Below are positions 1 through 4,031 of a stretch of 6,404 bases of DNA, piece by piece. The position numbers were made by a program, and so were the translations under genes. The stretch's first letter is position 1. Each line of letters begins with the position of its first letter. Origin of the DNA: Bacteroidales bacterium. Its GTDB lineage: Bacteria > Bacteroidota > Bacteroidia > Bacteroidales > UBA3663. The stretch lies in the NCBI GenBank assembly GCA_017632695.1, contig JAGBQS010000054.1, positions 1-6,404 on the forward strand. The letters run 5' to 3'. A model generated the notes under the pieces. That model worked only from the letters and a program-made list of their open reading frames with translations. It was not told where the DNA came from and ran no database searches.

Positions 1-99
1 ACCGGTTAGCAGCCGGCTGGTCCAGTACATAACCTGATCGAAGATTACGATAGCAATGAGTGCTGTCAGTATGATGATGCCGTAGAATATCAGTCTCAT
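1..99 (-). CDS. Partial membrane-anchored protein of unknown function (N-terminal 33 residues)
   Basis: The ATG is at 99-97 on the minus strand and the frame stays open to the left edge, giving 33 residues. The N-terminus is MRLIFYGIIILTALIAIVIF, an almost uninterrupted hydrophobic stretch after a single Arg, followed by DQVMYWTSRLLTG. This is a transmembrane anchor or an uncleaved signal sequence; no signal-peptidase site or lipobox is visible. I do not recognise the family and give no function. The gene has a Bacteroides-type promoter about 130 bp upstream (232-263), so it is probably transcribed separately from the DUF3078 gene, which lies on the same strand 273 bp upstream. There is no clear Shine-Dalgarno before the ATG, only A-rich sequence, as is normal in this phylum. 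The rest of the gene is outside the window. Confidence 0.7.
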   Translation of the reverse strand, partial: MRLIFYGIIILTALIAIVIFDQVMYWTSRLLTG

Positions 100-158
100 T
101 CGGTTTGTTTTTAGTATGACTTATGTTGTAAATTGAAATAGGACTCTATTTAAACTAA

Positions 159-187
159 CAGAGGCCCGTCATCTCGACGATCCTCTG
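159..187 (-). promoter_or_regulatory. Predicted leader hairpin upstream of the left-edge gene
   Basis: CAGAGG (159-164) and CCTCTG (182-187) are perfectly complementary. Inside them CGTC (167-170) pairs with GACG (176-179) around a 5-nt loop, with a 2x2 internal mismatch between the two stems. On the minus strand the hairpin falls inside the transcript expected from the promoter at 232-263, about 60 nt before the ATG at 99. It is not followed by a clean U-tract in that direction, so an ordinary terminator is unlikely. It may be an mRNA-stabilising or regulatory leader structure. The pairing is seen directly; the role is inference, and 6+4 bp could still be chance. Confidence 0.35.
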
Positions 188-231
188 CCTTTTCTCTCAT
201 TTTATGAAGTTTTGTGGAATTACTCACGGTG

Positions 232-263
232 CAAAGATAGGGACTTTTTTCGAGATTGCCAAA
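232..263 (-). promoter_or_regulatory. Bacteroides-type promoter for the left-edge gene
   Basis: Read on the minus strand, there is a -33 element TTTG (plus 263-260), a spacer of exactly 20 bp, and a -7 element TATCTTTG (plus 239-232). This matches the Bacteroidota primary sigma-factor consensus TTTG-N19-21-TAnnTTTG at every defined position. Transcription would start near 225 and give a leader of about 125 nt before the ATG at 99, longer than the leaders implied for the other genes here. The promoter lies in the AT-rich gap downstream of the DUF3078 stop codon. Confidence 0.75.
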
Positions 264-372
264 TTTTTTGCAAACAATCTTGCATTTTTTATATTATTTT
301 AGCATTTGCCCCCTCTTTTTATGCTTGTTTTGTCTTTTTAACACGATTTTCTTATTCTAATATGAACAAATC

Positions 373-1320
373 TTACCATTTATACGACAACCCGAAGCTC
401 AGCAGTTCGGTAAACTGGAAGTAACCCCAGCCGGCTCCCTTGTTGTTGGGTCCTACCGAGTCATCAAAGCGGAGGTGTGTATAAATCTTTGTCGAGAAGT
501 ATTTGTTCAACGGCATATCGAAGGTGTTTTCCCAATCTACTAAAGTGTAAACGTATCCTTCGTACTTGCCGCAGTCGTAAAGCGGAGAATAGTAGGTGGC
601 CTGCGAACTCCAGGTCAGGTATTTGCATACTTTCCAGTCCATGGTAGCCTTGGCGTTGGCACCAAAGTCATACAGATTGAAATCATAGTCGTGTTTCAGA
701 CCGAAGGCAGTTGAGGCAATACGTCCGCGTGTCTTATCTACGTCTCCGGTGGGAAGTTTGCCGTACGGATCGGCCACGAACTTCAGATTATAGGCCAAAG
801 GCGAGAGGAACACCGACCAGCTGATGTTGTCGAGCGTTTTCTTGTAGTCCATACCTAACGAGACGGTCAGATAGGCAGGGCTGAAGAACTTGCTCTGTTC
901 GTTCGGGATATTGGTCTTGTAGCCTGGGCAGAACTGGGTTTGGCCGGTGGCCAGAGCCGTGTAGTACCAGTCGCCGGCAGCTTTGTAGCCGAACTTGGTG
1001 GTGTACTTGATGTAGTCATTGTTGGTCATGTACTTGTGGCAGGTGTCAGAAGGGGTTGTCACAAAGCCGAGCTTGCCCTCCAGTCTGTTGTCCCAGGTAA
1101 AGTTCTTGTACTTGTAGTTGAAGGTGTAATCGGCCGTTGCCAGAAGTGCGAAGTTGCTTTCGCCGCCTTTATACCAGTTCTTACTGATATAACCTTGTGT
1201 GAACTGAAGCGAAGCCGAACCGTTGGCAGTCCAACGGCTTTCTTTTTCCGGAGCAGCGTCTTCTGCATACATGGTGCAGGCTGCGGCCATCAGAATGGTC
1301 AAAGTGATAGTTTTTTTCAT
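373..1320 (-). CDS. DUF3078 family predicted outer-membrane beta-barrel protein
   Basis: This is a 315-residue exported protein. It has a basic start (MKK), a hydrophobic core to about residue 14 and a likely signal-peptidase cut after residue 19 (MYA|ED). The stretch MAAAC (11-15) also fits a loose lipobox, but the residues after the Cys lack the acidic surface-export signal, so type I cleavage is preferred. The motif W49-Y-K-G-G-E-S-N followed by paired aromatic strands and a WDNRLEG segment (76-82) matches my memory of DUF3078. The rest is dominated by alternating aromatic/polar strands, and the protein ends in an amphipathic strand with terminal Trp (LSFGLSYKW), the usual mark of a BAM-inserted barrel. 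The molecular function of the family is not established. A promoter lies about 25 bp upstream and a 162-bp gap separates it from the GH2 gene, so the two are probably separate units. No convincing intrinsic terminator follows the stop. The next upstream stretch adds no alternative ATG that would keep a better signal peptide. Confidence 0.85.
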   Translation of the reverse strand: MKKTITLTILMAAACTMYAEDAAPEKESRWTANGSASLQFTQGYISKNWYKGGESNFALLATADYTFNYKYKNFTWDNRLEGKLGFVTTPSDTCHKYMTNNDYIKYTTKFGYKAAGDWYYTALATGQTQFCPGYKTNIPNEQSKFFSPAYLTVSLGMDYKKTLDNISWSVFLSPLAYNLKFVADPYGKLPTGDVDKTRGRIASTAFGLKHDYDFNLYDFGANAKATMDWKVCKYLTWSSQATYYSPLYDCGKYEGYVYTLVDWENTFDMPLNKYFSTKIYTHLRFDDSVGPNNKGAGWGYFQFTELLSFGLSYKW

Positions 1321-1345
1321 AGTTCCTTATTTTGTTTTGACGGTG

Positions 1346-1377
1346 TAAAGATAAGCTAAATAACGGAAACAACCAAT
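1346..1377 (-). promoter_or_regulatory. Bacteroides-type promoter for the DUF3078 gene
   Basis: On the minus strand, ATTG (plus 1377-1374) is followed after 20 bp by TATCTTTA (plus 1353-1346). Compared with TTTG-N19-21-TAnnTTTG there is one mismatch in each element (first base of -33, last base of -7). The -7 box lies about 25 bp before the ATG at 1320, so the leader would be short, roughly 20 nt. Confidence 0.55.
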
Positions 1378-1389
1378 CTTTTGAATGCG

Positions 1390-1435
1390 AAAAAAAACAT
1401 TACCGTGAAATAATAGGCATTTTTGCATGCCGGTA
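1390..1435 (-). terminator. Possible intrinsic terminator after the GH2 gene
   Basis: Read on the minus strand downstream of the GH2 stop, TACCG (plus 1435-1431) pairs with CGGTA (1405-1401). A nested GCAT/ATGC stem (1430-1427 with 1420-1417) lies inside it, and eight consecutive T residues follow three bases later (plus 1397-1390). An alternative single hairpin is GGCAT/ATGCC (1416-1420 with 1427-1431). The T-run after a GC-containing stem suits a Rho-independent terminator, but the stem is short and bulged. The run also lies only a few bases upstream of the DUF3078 promoter. Confidence 0.4.
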
Positions 1436-1482
1436 GGCCGAGTTGTTGGATTTGTAGCAATCGTGCCAAACCGGACATCGGG

Positions 1483-3834
1483 CTATTTTACCGGTATGGT
1501 CAGTGTATAGGACTGGACTCCTTCGCCGCTGACACTGAGTTTCAGGTTGCCGGGATGGCGTCCGCTGCGAACGGCACAGACAGCCCGTCCCTTCCAGGTG
1601 GAATGGGTGGTGAGGTTGGTTTTCGGATCGTCTTGCATGCGAGCCGAAGACAGGTGGTTGGCGTAAGGAGTCTGGTCGGTCAGGTCGGCATTGCCGGCAG
1701 CCAGCAGCGTGCCTTTGCCCTGTAACCTGAAGGTAAGTGGGACGGCGGCGTCCGGAACCACATTGCCTTGAGCATCCAGCACTTCAACGACAATGAAAGA
1801 AACGTCGGGCTGCGAGGCTGAGAGTTGTGATTTATCGGCCGTGAGACGCAGTCTGGCTGGTTGTCCTGCCGTCCGGAGCGTCTGCTGGCGGGCAATGTCT
1901 TCGGTGCCGTCGGTCTTAATTCCTACAGCCCGAAGGGTGCCTGCCTGATAGGGGAGAGCAATGGTCGCTTTGAATTCCTCGGCACGGGAGGTGTTGCGTT
2001 CTGCAATCAGCTGGTCGTTCAGGTATAGCCGGACGCGCGGATAGCGCGAGTAGATTTCAACCTCGATGTCCTTGCCTTCCCAGCCCGGCCAGTTCCACGA
2101 TTGCCAGGTAGGCCATACGCTCCAAGACGTACAGATGATGGAATCGCGGTAGCAGTCGGGTTCGCGTACAGCCAGGAAGAGACGTTCCTCTGCATCGTTC
2201 CAAAGAATGTCACGATAGTGAGAGACTGGCTTGCGCCATCCGGTCAGATCAATGTCTCCGCAATAGGCACCGTGCCAAGGCCATTTGGATCCCACCCAAT
2301 GCTCGCCCCGGTCGGCGGGGTCTGAAGCGTAGTGCGCACGTCCGATGCCCGATTCGCCCAGATAATCGATGGCCGTCCATACGAAATCGCCGATGACGTA
2401 AATGTGGTCTTGTGTAGCCTCCCAGCTTTTGAAGGCTTCTGCGGGAAAGCTTTCTGTTTGCCACATAACACGCTCCGGTACACGCTCATGATCGCTTTCA
2501 GCATATTGAATCAGGTAGTTGTAGCCCATGATATCGAGCGTTTCGGCCAGCGGATCGTAAATCTCCCAGTCCTTGTCCCAACCGCAGAGAGCCTGGGTCA
2601 CGCCGCGTGAGGGATCGTCGGCCCGCATGCGTCTTTCCAGTTTGCGCGAGGTGGTAACGATTTCCAGTTTCTTGCGTTCGTAAACCTCGTTGCCGTTGCT
2701 CCAGCACATGACCGATGGATGGTTGCGGTCGCGGAGCACCAGCGCATCCACGTCCTCCTGCCACCATTGGTCGATGAGTTCGTGATAGTCGTGGTCGGTT
2801 TTCTTGGCACGCAGACCGTCAAAGGCCTCATCGATAACCAGCAGTCCTAGATGGTCGCAAGCGCGGATGAACTCTTCGGCAGGCGGGTTGTGCGATGTGC
2901 GGGCGGCATTGAAGCCGGCTTCCTTGAGCAAACGTGCCTTACGCCATTCGGATGCGTCGTAGGCTGCTGCGCCGATGATGCCGTTGTCGTGATGCAGACA
3001 GCCTCCGTTGAGTATGTAGGGCTTACCGTTCAGCAACAGGCCTGTTTGGGCAGAATAAGAGATTGTGCGGAAGCCGTGTTCTATTTCCAGTTCTCCAACC
3101 TTGATAGGATAGAGCGTCGGATGTTCCGGACTCCAAAGCTTTACATTATAATAGGTACGCGATTCGTGATAGTCACCGTAGGAGATCTCTACCGATGCGG
3201 TATCGGCAGTCAGCCCGTCGGCCGAAATACCCTTGAGCTGTCCGGTCCGGACATAGAGTTTCCAAGGATCGTCCATGCGGTTGGGATTCATACCGTAAAG
3301 CCAGACATGCCTGTAAATGCCCGATCCGGAATACCAGCGGCAGTTCTTTTGGACAGAATTGTCAACCCGAACGGCAATCAGATTATCCTGACCGGGTTGC
3401 CAGAGGTCGGTCACATCGACCCAGAAACTGGCGTAGCCGTACGGATGTCCGCCGGCCAGCTTGCCGTTTACATAGACCGAACTGTGCTGATACACACCCT
3501 CGAAATAGAGTTTCCGGATGGCATACGATGATTTGTCGCGGAGTGAACCCGCTTTTACCCGTAGTCTGTACCAGCCGGTACCGGCAGGCAGATAGCCTCC
3601 GTCGTTGCCCATGGGATGATCTTGCCGGAACGAGCCCTCAATGCTCCAGTCATGGGGCAGGTCGAGCTGCCGCCAATGAGAGTCATCGAAATTGGGAGCG
3701 ACCCAGGTGCTGTCGTCGCCTAACTGAAAACGCCAACCATAGTCGAGCAGTTCGCGGTGCTGTGCTTGCAGGGAGTTGCCGCTCATCAGGCAGGCAACGG
3801 AAAGGAATGACAGGAATCGGGTTAAAAATTTCAT
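1483..3834 (-). CDS. Secreted glycoside hydrolase family 2 enzyme, probable beta-galactosidase
   Basis: This is a complete 783-residue exo-glycosidase, predicted to hydrolyse terminal beta-linked sugars (most likely galactose) by a retaining mechanism. It has a signal peptide at 1-24 (cut ...LQA|Q); a Cys at 15 gives only a poor lipobox. Domains in order: jelly-roll sugar-binding domain at about 27-182 (DYGWRFQLGD, LPHDWSIEG, GTGWYR, YVNG, NCRWYSGSGIYRHVWL); an Ig-like domain at about 187-262; a TIM barrel at about 264-545; then a DUF4982-like region at about 548-640 with the Trp-rich WNWPGWEGK signature (580-588); and a C-terminal Ig-like domain at about 657-780. The barrel holds HHD (281-283), RTSHNPP (312-318), the acid/base Glu383 in WSNGNE, and nucleophile Glu461 in WQTES. 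DFVWTAIDYLGESGIGR (483-499) is typical of Bacteroidota GH2 beta-galactosidases. Exact substrate cannot be fixed from sequence; beta-glucuronidase or another GH2 activity remains possible. The second domain is unusually short. No SusC/SusD pair, regulator or other glycosidase gene is adjacent. ATG 3834 is chosen because it gives the signal peptide and lies 35 bp after a -7 box. Confidence 0.93.
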   Translation of the reverse strand: MKFLTRFLSFLSVACLMSGNSLQAQHRELLDYGWRFQLGDDSTWVAPNFDDSHWRQLDLPHDWSIEGSFRQDHPMGNDGGYLPAGTGWYRLRVKAGSLRDKSSYAIRKLYFEGVYQHSSVYVNGKLAGGHPYGYASFWVDVTDLWQPGQDNLIAVRVDNSVQKNCRWYSGSGIYRHVWLYGMNPNRMDDPWKLYVRTGQLKGISADGLTADTASVEISYGDYHESRTYYNVKLWSPEHPTLYPIKVGELEIEHGFRTISYSAQTGLLLNGKPYILNGGCLHHDNGIIGAAAYDASEWRKARLLKEAGFNAARTSHNPPAEEFIRACDHLGLLVIDEAFDGLRAKKTDHDYHELIDQWWQEDVDALVLRDRNHPSVMCWSNGNEVYERKKLEIVTTSRKLERRMRADDPSRGVTQALCGWDKDWEIYDPLAETLDIMGYNYLIQYAESDHERVPERVMWQTESFPAEAFKSWEATQDHIYVIGDFVWTAIDYLGESGIGRAHYASDPADRGEHWVGSKWPWHGAYCGDIDLTGWRKPVSHYRDILWNDAEERLFLAVREPDCYRDSIICTSWSVWPTWQSWNWPGWEGKDIEVEIYSRYPRVRLYLNDQLIAERNTSRAEEFKATIALPYQAGTLRAVGIKTDGTEDIARQQTLRTAGQPARLRLTADKSQLSASQPDVSFIVVEVLDAQGNVVPDAAVPLTFRLQGKGTLLAAGNADLTDQTPYANHLSSARMQDDPKTNLTTHSTWKGRAVCAVRSGRHPGNLKLSVSGEGVQSYTLTIPVK

Positions 3835-3868
3835 AGGGGTAGTGTCTGTTTTTTGTTGTTTCTGCCCG

Positions 3869-3876
3869 CAAAGATA
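3869..3876 (-). promoter_or_regulatory. -7 promoter element for the GH2 gene
   Basis: The minus strand reads TATCTTTG (plus 3876-3869), a full match to the Bacteroidota -7 element. The TSS would lie near 3862, leaving a leader of about 27 nt before the ATG at 3834. At spacings of 19-21 bp upstream the bases are ACAT, AACA or TAAC, with no TTTG, so the -33 element is missing or very weak. That could mean activator dependence, as is common for glycan-use genes, but this is inference. Confidence 0.5.
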
Positions 3877-3926
3877 TGTATTTTATTTGAGATTAATGTT
3901 AACGATAGATAAAAAAATACCAAATA

Positions 3927-3958
3927 TTTGTTTTTTTATGCAAAAAGCCCTATCTTTG
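3927..3958 (+). promoter_or_regulatory. Bacteroides-type promoter for murF-alr
   Basis: On the plus strand, TTTG (3927-3930) is followed after exactly 20 bp by TATCTTTG (3951-3958). Every defined position of the TTTG-N19-21-TAnnTTTG consensus is matched. The TSS should fall around 3962-3966, giving a leader of about 65-70 nt before the GTG start at 4032. The promoter is divergent from the GH2 promoter, with about 50 bp between the two -7/-33 regions. Confidence 0.8.
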
Positions 3959-3967
3959 CACCAATAT

Positions 3968-3983
3968 GTCCGACTTGTCGGAC
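3968..3983 (+). promoter_or_regulatory. Perfect palindrome at the 5' end of the murF-alr transcript
   Basis: GTCCGAC (3968-3974), TT, GTCGGAC (3977-3983) form a perfect 7-bp inverted repeat, immediately followed by TTTTGTTTT. It begins 9 bases after the -7 box, so it lies at or within a few bases of the expected 5' end of the mRNA. It could act as an RNA hairpin that protects the 5' end, as an attenuator-like terminator (GC-rich stem plus T-rich tail), or as a DNA operator for a dimeric repressor. The sequence cannot separate these. No plus-strand gene ends upstream, so it does not terminate a neighbouring gene. Confidence 0.55.
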
Positions 3984-4031
3984 TTTTGTTTTAGTTCCCG
4001 AAAAAAAAGAACCCGTCAGTACAGATAAGAA

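Noticed and set aside
302..324. GCAT...ATGC pairing as a terminator for the DUF3078 gene
   Set aside because: The stem is only 4 bp with a 15-nt loop and no adjoining T-run on the minus strand, so it is weaker than chance expectation would require.
212..424. 70-codon plus-strand frame near the left gap
   Set aside because: It runs through the minus-strand promoter and AT-rich spacer and overlaps the end of the DUF3078 gene. Its Phe/Cys-rich composition reflects AT-rich non-coding DNA.
940..1359. 139-codon plus-strand frame opposite the start of the DUF3078 gene
   Set aside because: The sense strand encodes the signal peptide and conserved DUF3078 motif; the antisense product has no recognisable feature.
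2851..3531. 226-codon open frame on the plus strand opposite the GH2 gene
   Set aside because: Its codons lie exactly opposite the GH2 codons, the phase in which codon bias of a real gene readily keeps the antisense frame open. The product has no recognisable domain and the GH2 protein is intact and conserved there.
1483..3834. GH2 gene as part of a polysaccharide utilisation locus
   Set aside because: No SusC, SusD, hybrid two-component, ECF sigma or second glycosidase gene lies within the window, and the flanking genes are an envelope protein and a cell-wall enzyme. A locus would need evidence from outside the window.
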